64,000 nt of DNA from Bryobacterales bacterium. Its GTDB lineage: Bacteria; Acidobacteriota; Terriglobia; Bryobacterales; UBA6623. The notes under the pieces were generated by a model. That model did no database searches. It was given only the letters and a program-made list of their open reading frames with translations, and was not told the DNA's origin. Position numbers and translations under genes: made by a program. The stretch spans positions 62,001 to 126,000 of the forward strand of contig JAPPMG010000055.1 in assembly GCA_028819215.1 (NCBI GenBank), in the 5' to 3' direction. Below are positions 41,423 to 50,072 of the stretch, in pieces; positions within the stretch are counted from its first letter, which is position 1; the number at the start of each line of letters is the position of its first letter.

Positions 41423-42220
41423 CTAGGGCTGATTGGCTTCGCTCTCCTCGTTCCCTTCCAGCACGTCCCCGAACGTGATCACCGAGGTTCCCTCGAACTT
41501 CTTGTAGTCCTCGTATTTGATGATCATGCGGATCTTCTGCGGGCCGGAGCGGAATTGGAGTGTGTCGTCCGCTCGCGTGTATACCGGGAACCAGTAGGTT
41601 CCGTCGACTTGGTCCCGATAGGTCTCGAAGCGCGGGAACTGCTCGTCCTTGTTCTTGCCCAAGACCCCGACGCCCTTGCCGTAAGTCTTGACAATCTGGA
41701 GCCCGAGTTGGTCGACCCAGATCTGGCCTTCGAAGTAGCGCTTGCCCTTGATTAACTTCTTCGGCTTGACCGAGAACATATACGTGTCGATCTCGTCGAC
41801 GAGTTGCTCGCCAAGGTAGTCGATGCGGTACTCGTGGGCATTCGCGCGCGTCATCACGAACGGCTGAACGCTGCGCAGGTCCTCCATGTCGCTCGGGGTG
41901 AGAATCAGGTTCTTCAGCGATGACGGGGGCGCGTAGACGACCCGCTCAATGCGCTTGCCCTCCCCACCGAACAGAATGTCCTGGACCATCTCCCAGCGCC
42001 CTCGAACACTGCCGGAGCTGGTGTACTCAAGGATCTTCACCGACTGGCGGTAGGTGTACGATTCACGGGCCTGGGCGAACTCGGTCTCCTTGTCGATAAA
42101 GCTGTCGATGATCTTCTGGACCGGAAGGCCAGCGTCGGTTTCGTTGGCCGAGGCTGGCACGGGTGCGCAGACCGCGCATCCGACTAAGACAGCAAGGGAG
42201 CTGAGAATCACTGGTCGCAT
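41423..42220 (-). CDS. Outer-membrane lipoprotein-sorting-like periplasmic protein
   Basis: 265 residues from the ATG at 42220, chosen for its signal peptide (MRPVILSSLAVLVGCAVCA). The rest is a LolA/LolB or YdhA-like antiparallel sheet: ESYTYRQSVKILEYTSSG, MVQDILFGGEGKRIERV, GTYWFPVYTRADDTLQFRSG and IRMIIKYEDYKKFEGTS. Such proteins bind lipid or lipoprotein in the periplasm. Transcription may start at a TACAAT box 10 nt before the ATG. It diverges from the second sulfatase gene. The exact role is unknown. Confidence 0.7.
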   Translation of the reverse strand: MRPVILSSLAVLVGCAVCAPVPASANETDAGLPVQKIIDSFIDKETEFAQARESYTYRQSVKILEYTSSGSVRGRWEMVQDILFGGEGKRIERVVYAPPSSLKNLILTPSDMEDLRSVQPFVMTRANAHEYRIDYLGEQLVDEIDTYMFSVKPKKLIKGKRYFEGQIWVDQLGLQIVKTYGKGVGVLGKNKDEQFPRFETYRDQVDGTYWFPVYTRADDTLQFRSGPQKIRMIIKYEDYKKFEGTSVITFGDVLEGNEESEANQP

Positions 42221-42230
42221 GGCTGCTTCA

Positions 42231-42236
42231 ATTGTA
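42231..42236 (-). promoter_or_regulatory. -10-like box of the lipoprotein-sorting-like gene
   Basis: TACAAT on the minus strand, 10 nt before the ATG at 42220, no Shine-Dalgarno between. Confidence 0.45.
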
Positions 42237-42423
42237 CAGACGCATGTGCCCGAGAAGGCGTTGCGAGCGTCGATTCTGATCCTATTCCTGCACGAGTCCG
42301 CGCAGCGGCACCTCACCCGTGTGGCCAAGCAGTGCTCGTTAGGATTCCGTCGTTCGGGTTCGTCGGCGGGAGCTTGACTTGGCAGACGGTAAGTCCGACT
42401 ATCGCATTGATACGATGGTGCTC

Positions 42424-43974
42424 ATGTCGATTCGCATCCCGTTCCTTCTCGTGGTCTCGGCGGTCTTGGCTGCCGGCGTCTCCCCAGTGCCCGATTCTGT
42501 GGTGGCTGAAAGGGCCGAGGGTGCCGAGCCCCGCAACGTCGTCTTCATCTTGTCCGATGACCACCGATACGATGCCATGTCCTTCTTGGACCACCAGTTT
42601 GCCCGCACGCCACACATGGATGCAATGGCCAAGAACGGCGTGCATCTCAAGAACGCCTTTGTCGGAACATCGCTGTGCTCGCCAAGCCGCGCCTCGATCC
42701 TGACCGGGCTGTATACCTTCCGCCATCGCGTCATAGACAACCAGCGCATGGTGCCTGAGGGCACGCTCTTCTTCCCCCAGTACCTGCAGGAGGCGGGCTT
42801 TGCCACGGCGTTCATCGGCAAGTGGCACATGGGCTCAGCAGATGACTCACCGCGCCCGGGATTCGATCACTGGGTCAGTTTCCGTGGGCAGGGACACTAC
42901 TTGCCGCCGAGCCCGGACTACACGTTGAACGTCAACGGCGAACGAGTCAAGCAAAAGGGCTATATCACCGACGAACTCACCGACTACGCGATCGATTGGC
43001 TCTCGAATCAGAAGCCTTCTGAGAAGCCGTTCTTCCTCTACTTGTCGCACAAGGCGGTGCATGCGAATTTCACGCCGGCCGAACGCCACGAGGGGACGCT
43101 GGACGACGCTCCGTTCACGCGGCCCGCGAGCGAGGCGGACACCTTCGAGAACTACCGCGGCAAGCCGCGCTGGCTGCGGGATCAGCGCAATAGCTGGCAC
43201 GGCGTGGATTTCCCCTACCACAGCGCTCTTGACATCGAGGGTTACTACAAGCGCTACAACGAGGCGCTCAGCGCCGTGGACGACAGCATCGGGCGGGTCA
43301 TGGGGAAGCTCGAGGAGATGGGCGTTGCAGACGAGACGCTGGTGATCTACATGGGAGACAACGGCTTCATGTTCGGAGAGCATGGCCTGATCGACAAGCG
43401 CGTGGCCTACGAGACATCGATCCGCGTGCCGATGCTGATGCATTGCCCGGACTTGTTCGACGGCGGCACGGTCGTCGAACAGGTGGTGGCCAACATCGAT
43501 ATCGGCCCCACGGTGTTCGAGGCGATGGGAATCGAGAAGCCGCCGCACATGGACGGCCAGAGCTTTCTCGCGCTAGGGCAGGGCCGCGAAATCCAGTGGC
43601 GCGATTACTTCCTGTATGTGTACTACTGGGAGAAGAATTACCCGCACACGCCGACGCAGTTCGCGCTGCGTGGCGACCGATTCAAGTACATCACCTATTA
43701 CGGGTTGTGGGACACGGACGAACTGTACGACCTGCAGGCAGATCCTGGCGAGACCAAGAATCTGTTGCATGATCCCGCATACTCTGCGACAGCGAAAGAG
43801 ATGGAGGCCAGCCTGTACGAAATGATGGCCGAGCTGGGCGGAATGGCGATTCCGCTCAATGCGCCGAGGGGCAGTTCACAGAACAAGCGGCTGCGGCGGC
43901 GTGGCGGGAAGAAGGCGGCGGATTTTCCGGAGCCGATGGTGCTCGACGATCCCGTGCATCGGAACGCGCAATAG
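42424..43974 (+). CDS. Type I sulfatase, exported
   Basis: 516 residues from the ATG at 42424; an ATG three codons earlier is possible. A signal peptide (IPFLLVVSAVLAAGVSP) is followed by NVVFILSDDHRYDAMSF. The formylglycine signature is TSLCSPSRASILTG, with Cys85. GKWHMGSADDSPRPGFDHW is near residue 131 and YMGDNGFMFGEHGL near residue 310 completes the metal and sulfate site. The layout resembles N-sulfoglucosamine or choline sulfatase-like members acting on sugar sulfates. The C-terminus is basic (KRLRRRGGKKAADF). No neighbour forms an operon with it. Confidence 0.92.
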   Translation: MSIRIPFLLVVSAVLAAGVSPVPDSVVAERAEGAEPRNVVFILSDDHRYDAMSFLDHQFARTPHMDAMAKNGVHLKNAFVGTSLCSPSRASILTGLYTFRHRVIDNQRMVPEGTLFFPQYLQEAGFATAFIGKWHMGSADDSPRPGFDHWVSFRGQGHYLPPSPDYTLNVNGERVKQKGYITDELTDYAIDWLSNQKPSEKPFFLYLSHKAVHANFTPAERHEGTLDDAPFTRPASEADTFENYRGKPRWLRDQRNSWHGVDFPYHSALDIEGYYKRYNEALSAVDDSIGRVMGKLEEMGVADETLVIYMGDNGFMFGEHGLIDKRVAYETSIRVPMLMHCPDLFDGGTVVEQVVANIDIGPTVFEAMGIEKPPHMDGQSFLALGQGREIQWRDYFLYVYYWEKNYPHTPTQFALRGDRFKYITYYGLWDTDELYDLQADPGETKNLLHDPAYSATAKEMEASLYEMMAELGGMAIPLNAPRGSSQNKRLRRRGGKKAADFPEPMVLDDPVHRNAQ

Positions 43975-44277
43975 CGGGGAACTCAAGGCTTTCCGGGTGA
44001 AGAGTTGGTAAAGGCCATGTTCGAGCCGTAACGACGAAACGGCTTCAGCGCCTTTCCTAGTGTGTTGAGAGGCCAATTGCGGGCCACGAGAACCGGGCAG
44101 AGCGGCGGAATGGACTATCGCAGCCCTTGTGCTGGCACGCGCGGCTGTTGGTGCCGATCCGTAGATCGGTCTGTACGCCCTTCAAGACCTGTTCGACTGT
44201 GCGGGCAGCATACTCTCGGACCACTGCCGCAGTAGCAACCCTCACGGCACGGGCGACCACCAGCGGAAGGAGCAGGA
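43975..44277. other. 303-bp intergenic stretch before the multicopper oxidase
   Basis: No supported gene. A hairpin CCGATC-CGTA-GATCGG lies at 44154-44169. It has no T tract and could be an operator or leader structure for the oxidase gene. Confidence 0.45.
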
Positions 44278-45927
44278 ATGCCTACAGGCTCAGCGCCAAA
44301 TAGATCGATTCAACCGAAGTCATCGGAGGGGTTGCGGGAGGCCAGGTTCCGAGGGATGAAGCCGACCATCATAGGGCTGTTGACCATTGTCTTGTTATCG
44401 GTCCTGACCGGCTACTGGCTGATCTTCGTCCGAGTGACCAATGCCGGATTGACCTTTGAGAATGAGCTGCAGATTCCCGAGCAGGCGTTCGGAAACGTTG
44501 TGGACGGACGCCGGCAGTTTCACCTGACCGTAGCGGAAGGGACCCGGGAATTTCTGCCAGGCAAGCAGACGCTAACAGCTGGCGTGAACGGACCGTACCT
44601 CGGGCCAACGCTGAGACTGCGCCGAGGCGAAGATGTCGATCTGACTGTCCAGAACGATCTGGATGAGATGACGACGATGCACTGGCATGGAATGCACGTT
44701 CCCGCTCGCATGGACGGCACGCCGCATCAGAAGATCGAGCCGGGCGCGTCGTGGACAGCCAGCTTCGAGGTCCATCAAGAGGCCGCTCCGCTGTGGTACC
44801 ACCCGCATCCGCATGGCGCAACGGGACGGCAGGTCTACCGCGGGGTTAGCGGCCTGATGTGGATCGATGACGATGAGAGCGATGCGCTGGATCTGCCGAA
44901 GACCTACGGCGTTGACGATATTCCACTTGTGATCCAAGACCGGGAGTTTGACAGCGACGGTGCGTTTCGCTTCGCCGTCAACCAAGGTGCTGTTTATGGA
45001 AACACGATGCTGGTCAATGGAACCTGGAGTCCGTTTCTCCGGGTTGAGGCGCGTCGCATTCGGTTCAGACTGCTGAACGGATCGAATGCGCGAATCTACT
45101 ACATCGGCTTTGACGACGGCCGCGAGTTTCATCAGATCGCTACTGATGGCGGATTCCTTGAAGCACCCCTTCAGGCCAACCGGGTCAAGCTCGCTCCCGG
45201 TGAGCGTGCCGAGATTCTGGTGGACTTCAGCGATGGTGCGGAGGTCGTGCTGAAGAGTTATCCGGAAGCTGGCATCGTGGAGACGATCGGGTCGTATCTT
45301 GGAGGAATCGGGACCGGGCACCTGCAATTCCTGAAGGTCGTTCCCCAACCGCCAAGCCGCGTATCCCACGGGCTGCCGGAGCGCCTCAATTCCATCCCCC
45401 GCATGGATGCCGCGCAAGCTGCCAAGACGCGTCCAATGGTATTGGCCGGGCCCCTGCAAAGGGGGCCGGGAGGACTTGGGGGACAAGGAGGGAGAGGCGG
45501 GCCGGGAGGACAAGGAGGGAGAGGGCGAAGAGCTGGAGCGTTGGGGATTCCGATCAACGGCAAGATCATGGACATGGCGCGAATTGACGAGGTCGTGCGA
45601 TTGGGAGACATTGAAATCTGGGAAGTGAGCAATCGTGGCGGCCAGCCTCACCCGTTCCACGTCCACCTTGTGCAGTTTCAGATTCTCGATCGCAACGGCC
45701 GCCCGCCTTCCGCTGCCGAACTCGGGTGGAAAGACACCGTCCTCGTGCCTCCTGGCGATCTAGTTCGAATCATCATGCGATTCGAGCGATACGCGGATCC
45801 CCAGGTCCCATACATGTATCACTGCCACATCATGGAGCATGAAGACAACGGCATGATGGGCCAGTTCCTAGTCGTGGAAGATCCGGCGCTGCTCAGTGAC
45901 AGCCCGAGTCACGTGGCCGGAGGATAA
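44278..45927 (+). CDS. Multicopper oxidase (CueO/CotA-like) with a Gly-rich insert
   Basis: 549 residues, three cupredoxin domains, oxidising small substrates or Cu(I)/Fe(II)/Mn(II) with O2. Copper ligands are MHWHGMHVPARM near residue 130, LWYHPHPHGATGRQ near 173, PHPFHVHLVQFQ near 455, and YHCHIMEHEDNGMMG near 518 with the type 1 Cys and axial Met. The start is fixed by AAGGAG 5 nt before the ATG, giving a 26-residue leader ahead of a membrane span (IIGLLTIVLLSVLTGYWLI), so the enzyme is probably membrane-anchored and faces the periplasm. Residues ~397-420 are a Gly-Gln-Arg repeat (GGQGGRGGPGGQGGRG), in the region where CueO has its Met-rich helix. Confidence 0.92.
   Translation: MPTGSAPNRSIQPKSSEGLREARFRGMKPTIIGLLTIVLLSVLTGYWLIFVRVTNAGLTFENELQIPEQAFGNVVDGRRQFHLTVAEGTREFLPGKQTLTAGVNGPYLGPTLRLRRGEDVDLTVQNDLDEMTTMHWHGMHVPARMDGTPHQKIEPGASWTASFEVHQEAAPLWYHPHPHGATGRQVYRGVSGLMWIDDDESDALDLPKTYGVDDIPLVIQDREFDSDGAFRFAVNQGAVYGNTMLVNGTWSPFLRVEARRIRFRLLNGSNARIYYIGFDDGREFHQIATDGGFLEAPLQANRVKLAPGERAEILVDFSDGAEVVLKSYPEAGIVETIGSYLGGIGTGHLQFLKVVPQPPSRVSHGLPERLNSIPRMDAAQAAKTRPMVLAGPLQRGPGGLGGQGGRGGPGGQGGRGRRAGALGIPINGKIMDMARIDEVVRLGDIEIWEVSNRGGQPHPFHVHLVQFQILDRNGRPPSAAELGWKDTVLVPPGDLVRIIMRFERYADPQVPYMYHCHIMEHEDNGMMGQFLVVEDPALLSDSPSHVAGG
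45481..45524 (+). repeat. In-frame tandem repeat encoding the Gly-rich insert
   Basis: The 17-mer GGACAAGGAGGGAGAGG occurs at 45481-45497 and again at 45508-45524, a period of 27 nt or nine codons. It lies inside the multicopper oxidase gene. Confidence 0.8.
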
Positions 45928-46167
45928 TCGGTCGGGCGGCCACGCACGTCCCGACGGCGGGCGAGATCGAAGTCCCATCTACGCCCTGATCGCTAGTCGG
46001 GGCCGTTCCGATCATAGCGGGGTGTCGCCCACGTACGGACTCGCTGATCGACCGTTGCCGGAATCGGTGGTGCCGAGGGAGACGAGTCACCACCGACTGC
46101 AGGCTGTTCGGCCGCACCCGCAAGGGAGCAAGCGGCCTCGGGGCGTGTGCTAGGATTGCGAGACGCT

Positions 46168-47529
46168 ATGGCTTCGACTGCGATCAAAGACCCCTACCGC
46201 TTAGATCCGGGGCGGGTTACGGCCGCCCCTCAAGCATTCAGCGGGATCCTTCGATTTCTCGGGCCCGGCTTGATCCTTGCCAGTTCCATCGTCGGCTCTG
46301 GCGAACTGATCGCGACCACGGTGTTGGGTGCCGAGAACGGCTATGTGCTCCTTTGGCTGATCATCATGAGCTGCTTGGTCAAGACGGTGGTTCAGAACGA
46401 ACTCGGCCGTTATGCCATCGGCACGGGCCGCACAACGCTCGAAGCGTTCAATGACGTGCCTGGTCCTCGGCTAAGGGTGTCCTGGCTGGTGTGGATGTGG
46501 TGCGCGATGGTCACCTTCACCCTGTTCCAAGTGGGCGCGATGCTGGGCGGAATCGCTGAGATCCTCCACCGAGCGATTCCGGGCGTGCCGATCACGGCGT
46601 TTGTCTGGACCCTGGCCGGACTGTCGATTCTGTTGCTGATTGCCGGCAAGTACGTCGTCGTCGAGAAAATCGCGATGGGGCTGGTGGTCAGCTTCACAGT
46701 GCTTACAGTCAGCTGCTGCTTCTTGTTGTTCAAGCTGCCGCAGTACTTCGACTGGACAGCGGTTGTCGAGGGATTGACTTTCCGTCCCCCAGAAGGGGGC
46801 ATGGCAACGGCGGTAGCGGCCTTCGGCATCACGGGCGTGGGCGCGACTGAGCTGGTCATGTACCCGTACTGGTGCATTGAGAAGGGTTACGCCCAATACG
46901 CCGGTAAGCGCGAAGACTCCCAAGGCTGGACCCAGCGAGCGCTCGGATGGATTCGAGTCATGGGCTTCGATGTCATCTTCTCGATGGTGATCTACACATT
47001 TGCGACCGTGGCGTTCTATTTCCTCGGAGCGGGAGTGTTGAAGGGGATGGGGCTCATCCCCGAGGGCTCGGAAATGGTGCAGGTGCTGTCCAGCATTTAC
47101 ACCGAAACGCTCGGAGATTGGTCTCTGGGACTGTTCATGGTCGGCGCCTTTGCGGTGCTTTACTCGACGGTGTTTGCGTCGACGGCAGCCAATTGCCGCG
47201 TGTGGGCCGACTTCATCGGCATGCTTGGTGTATACGACAAGTCCAACTATGTGAAGCGGCTGCGGGCGATCCGGGTCTTTGTCGTGGTGCTGCTGGTGGT
47301 GCCGTGTCTGTATTTCATGTTGATCAGAGAGCCTGTGCTCATGGTCAAGATCGGCGGAATCGCGCAGGCAATCATGTTGCCGGTGATTGGCGGGTTCACG
47401 ATCTACTTGCGGTACCAGAGGATGCCGAGCAGCATCCTGCCCAAGGCTTGGATCACGTTGATGCTGTGGGTCTGCGCGACGCTGATGGCGCTGCTTATGG
47501 GCTACTCCGCAATCGACAGGATCTTCTAG
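46168..47529 (+). CDS. Nramp-superfamily transporter lacking the canonical metal-binding motifs
   Basis: 453 residues with about eleven membrane spans. It opens FLGPGLILASSIVGSGELIA; in classical Nramp Mn/Fe carriers the equivalent of VGSGE is DPGN, with a metal-binding Asp. The span-6 site, normally MPH, reads VMYPYWCIEKGY here. The ILRFLGPG start and the GRYAIGTGRTTLEAFNDVPG loop still mark the family. It therefore probably moves something other than a typical Nramp substrate, or uses other ligands. An earlier ATG at 46147 adds seven residues. It follows the multicopper oxidase by 240 nt, and a metal-homeostasis link is possible but unproven. Confidence 0.82.
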   Translation: MASTAIKDPYRLDPGRVTAAPQAFSGILRFLGPGLILASSIVGSGELIATTVLGAENGYVLLWLIIMSCLVKTVVQNELGRYAIGTGRTTLEAFNDVPGPRLRVSWLVWMWCAMVTFTLFQVGAMLGGIAEILHRAIPGVPITAFVWTLAGLSILLLIAGKYVVVEKIAMGLVVSFTVLTVSCCFLLFKLPQYFDWTAVVEGLTFRPPEGGMATAVAAFGITGVGATELVMYPYWCIEKGYAQYAGKREDSQGWTQRALGWIRVMGFDVIFSMVIYTFATVAFYFLGAGVLKGMGLIPEGSEMVQVLSSIYTETLGDWSLGLFMVGAFAVLYSTVFASTAANCRVWADFIGMLGVYDKSNYVKRLRAIRVFVVVLLVVPCLYFMLIREPVLMVKIGGIAQAIMLPVIGGFTIYLRYQRMPSSILPKAWITLMLWVCATLMALLMGYSAIDRIF

Positions 47530-47563
47530 CGGATCGAGTCATCGTTGACGCTCTGTGCATCAG

Positions 47564-48457
47564 CTAAGTGCGTCTCATGAAGGCATGCAGTGCCCTTAAG
47601 AGTTGCTCAGGGGCCTCTTCAGCTAAGAAGTGCCCGCAATCCTCAAGCTCATGTGACTCAATGTCCGAGAACTCGGACTTCCACCGCTCGAGCTCCTTCG
47701 TGCGAAACGCTATGTCCTTGAGTCCCCAGAAAATGAGCGCGGGATTGTTCGCAAAGGCCGCGCGTTCGCTCCAAATCGACTGCAGCCAGTCGGTTGCACC
47801 GACGATGTAGCCCGGCAGGGCAGCACTTGCTGAACGCGAATCGGGCGTTGGCATTGCCCTTCGGTAGTGCGCCATGATCTCCGGGGTTAGGGCAGTCTTG
47901 TTGCCGACTGCCTTCGGCATAACCTTGTTCACGAAGAAATTGCGATGCCTGATGAGAAATTGCCCGACCCAACTCGACATGAGGAAGCTGAACGATTTGA
48001 AATGAAAATCATCCGCGACCGGCCAGCACCAAGTGTTTGCGATCACGATACGTTTGACGCGGTCAGGGTGCCTGCGCGCAAATTCCAGACCGATGGGGCC
48101 ACCCCAGTCTGTTAGGAAGAGCGTGATGTCCGAGAGTTCGAGGTAGTCGATCAGCGTCGCGAACTCCTGCGCGAGTGCAGCGGGATGGTGGTCTGTGCGC
48201 CGGTCACTTCGAGATGAAAGGCCGAAGCCGATGTGGTCGGGGGCAAGGCACCTGAATTCAGATCGAAGCCCTTTGATCAGATGCCTGAACTCGAATGACC
48301 AAGCCGGGTTACCGTGCACGAACACGATCGGCTCGCCAGCACCCTCGTCGACGAAGTGCATCCGGTGACCAGATGGGGTGTTGAAGAACTTGCTCTCGAA
48401 AGGAAACAAGTCATCTGACACCCAGTCTGGACGCGTTGCTGACATGATCCTGTCCAC
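47564..48457 (-). CDS. Alpha/beta hydrolase, haloalkane dehalogenase-like
   Basis: 297 residues. The start is the GTG at 48457, with GGAGG 5 nt upstream; the TTG just before and an ATG at 48445 fit the ribosome site less well. The oxyanion segment is FVHGNPAWSFEFRHL near residue 48. The nucleophile elbow LFLTDWGGPIGLEFA near residue 116 has Asp followed by Trp, as in haloalkane dehalogenases. The acid is likely in FWGLKDIAF near 240, and the His in DCGHFLAEEAPEQ near 275. Real dehalogenation is not established; epoxide or other hydrolase activity is possible. Confidence 0.82.
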   Translation of the reverse strand: MDRIMSATRPDWVSDDLFPFESKFFNTPSGHRMHFVDEGAGEPIVFVHGNPAWSFEFRHLIKGLRSEFRCLAPDHIGFGLSSRSDRRTDHHPAALAQEFATLIDYLELSDITLFLTDWGGPIGLEFARRHPDRVKRIVIANTWCWPVADDFHFKSFSFLMSSWVGQFLIRHRNFFVNKVMPKAVGNKTALTPEIMAHYRRAMPTPDSRSASAALPGYIVGATDWLQSIWSERAAFANNPALIFWGLKDIAFRTKELERWKSEFSDIESHELEDCGHFLAEEAPEQLLRALHAFMRRT

Positions 48458-48534
48458 CAATTCCTCCCTGCGCTAGTAGGACATGCTGCCTCTTGGTTGT
48501 GACCGCGTTCTCCAGCCGGAAGCCGCGGCCTGCG

Positions 48535-48864
48535 TCATTTCGCCGGTAGTGACTCGGCGTACTTTGCGGCCCTGTCAACCCACATCGCGAGACTCTCGTC
48601 GGATGCGATGCCTGCCGGCTCCAGGAGCGCCCAGCCCTTCATGGTCCTACCGTTCATGTCAGCCGGCTTCGTGTGCGGCTCCTTCAGCGTCCGTTCGTGG
48701 TCATTCTTGCCAAGTCGCACGATGAGCGATTCCTTCCATGTTCCGACGCACATGTTTCCGTTGAGCATGAAGCAGGTGCCACCGAACATCTTCCGCTCGG
48801 AAACGCCCCTCCGTTTCGCGAGAATCGGCCGTATCCGCTCACTTAGGACTGGGTCGTTGCTCAT
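48535..48864 (-). CDS. TfoX N-terminal-domain-like small protein
   Basis: 109 residues from the ATG at 48864, which has AAGGAGG about 6 nt upstream. The family segment is ERKMFGGTCFMLNGNMCVGTW, with the diagnostic MFGG, then LIVRLGKNDHERTLKEP and GWALLEPAGIASDESLAMWV. Stand-alone TfoX-N proteins are common and differ from the two-domain competence regulator of Haemophilus. The function is unknown. Confidence 0.82.
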   Translation of the reverse strand: MSNDPVLSERIRPILAKRRGVSERKMFGGTCFMLNGNMCVGTWKESLIVRLGKNDHERTLKEPHTKPADMNGRTMKGWALLEPAGIASDESLAMWVDRAAKYAESLPAK

Positions 48865-49102
48865 GTCTGCCCTCCTTCGCTCGTACATGCTTTCGGGCGA
48901 GACAACACTAGTTTTTTCGCCGAGCTGGGCCACTGACGGCAACGCTACAGTACTGAAGCCGCCCCTCGGCAGGAACCGGGGCGTAGACCGCGCCGCCTTT
49001 CGAAAGGGGCGCTGTCGATATGTGGACCAGCACTCCTTTTACCACACGAATCGGGTCGCTCCCGAAAGGCACCAGCGCTTGCTGACGAACGGTCTAAACC
49101 AA

Positions 49103-49963
49103 TCAAGGCGAGACGAGAAGGCTGACAGCCTCGTCTAGCCAGCCTGACTCCCAGTGGTGATCCCGCTTGGGGCCGTCTCGGTAGGCGTGAGGCACTTCTA
49201 GCTCCTTGAGCAACTCGTGCATGGCGACGTGGTGGGGGCGAAACGACTCGAAATAGCCTGTTAGGACCAGGCGTCTGCGCACGCGGAGCAATTCGGCTCG
49301 ACGCTTCACTAGGTCGCTGACCAAGTACCCGCTGAAGTTGGCTTGATCGCCGAAGATGGGTCCCATGCCGTACTTGTCGGGCTTTGATTGCATGAGTGGT
49401 GCGTCCCAGGCGGCTGCGCGGGCAAACGTCCCTGGATTGCGCAGCAGAAGAGACCACGCCCCCCAGCCCGATTTGGAGAACCCGACGAGCAGGGTCCGCC
49501 CAGACTCCGACTGCGTGCCGTAGTGGCGATCGATCAGGGGCAGGACATCACGGAGGAGGTAGGCCTCTTGCTGCAGTCGCTCGTCCGAAGGATGGTCAGC
49601 GTACCACGGCAATGCCGTGAAGGTTGGAATTGCGGTAACAAGCTGGTAGCGATTTGCGATGTCCGTCCGCCGGATCTCGGCAGCAGGGTCGCCCCAGCGG
49701 CTTTCCGTCCCGGCTTCGACTGGGAGCACTAGGAGGAGCCGCGGTTGAACCTGGGGGGCCGTGGCTTCGGGCAGGAAGACCCGCACGGTCGTCTCGCCAG
49801 CCTGGCGCGGGCTGCGGAGATGGTGGACGATCTCTGCAGCCGAAAGCGTGGCGGTGCTAGCCACGATCAGCGCTAAGGTGCGGCATAACAGATCCCCGCC
49901 ACACCGGCTGCTGTCAGCAAGGAACCTATGCGCTGGCCAAGACCGATTCATTCCCATGCCCAC
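49103..49963 (-). CDS. Exported esterase-like alpha/beta hydrolase
   Basis: 286 residues. A signal-like segment (LLCRTLALIVASTATLSAAE) follows a long basic start. The nucleophile elbow TLLVGFSKSGWGAWSLLL near residue 160 has GxSxxG form. The pattern is that of the putative esterase (esterase D/feruloyl) group. A C-terminal GPKRDHHWESGW carries the likely catalytic His. The start may be one of the ATGs at 49963, 49957 or 49951. Substrate unknown. Confidence 0.68.
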   Translation of the reverse strand: MGMGMNRSWPAHRFLADSSRCGGDLLCRTLALIVASTATLSAAEIVHHLRSPRQAGETTVRVFLPEATAPQVQPRLLLVLPVEAGTESRWGDPAAEIRRTDIANRYQLVTAIPTFTALPWYADHPSDERLQQEAYLLRDVLPLIDRHYGTQSESGRTLLVGFSKSGWGAWSLLLRNPGTFARAAAWDAPLMQSKPDKYGMGPIFGDQANFSGYLVSDLVKRRAELLRVRRRLVLTGYFESFRPHHVAMHELLKELEVPHAYRDGPKRDHHWESGWLDEAVSLLVSP

Positions 49964-50033
49964 GATTGCTCGATCTCGGGCCGAGTCCTTGGAGGCTTAC
50001 CCTGAGCCTCGATTGTTCCGAATATCCGCCATT

Positions 50034-50049
50034 GTCGTGATACCACGAC
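50034..50049 (-). terminator. Possible terminator hairpin after dctM
   Basis: A 6-bp stem, GTCGTG and CACGAC, around an ATAC loop, 23 nt past the dctM stop on the minus strand. There is no T tract, so support is weak. Confidence 0.3.
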
Positions 50050-50072
50050 TTCCGGCGAGACCGGCTTCGGTA

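Noticed and set aside
44057..44260. 67-codon minus-strand frame before the multicopper oxidase
   Set aside because: No recognisable family and no ribosome site.
44572..45666. 364-codon minus-strand frame opposite the multicopper oxidase
   Set aside because: Antisense shadow; the plus strand holds all copper motifs and a good ribosome site.
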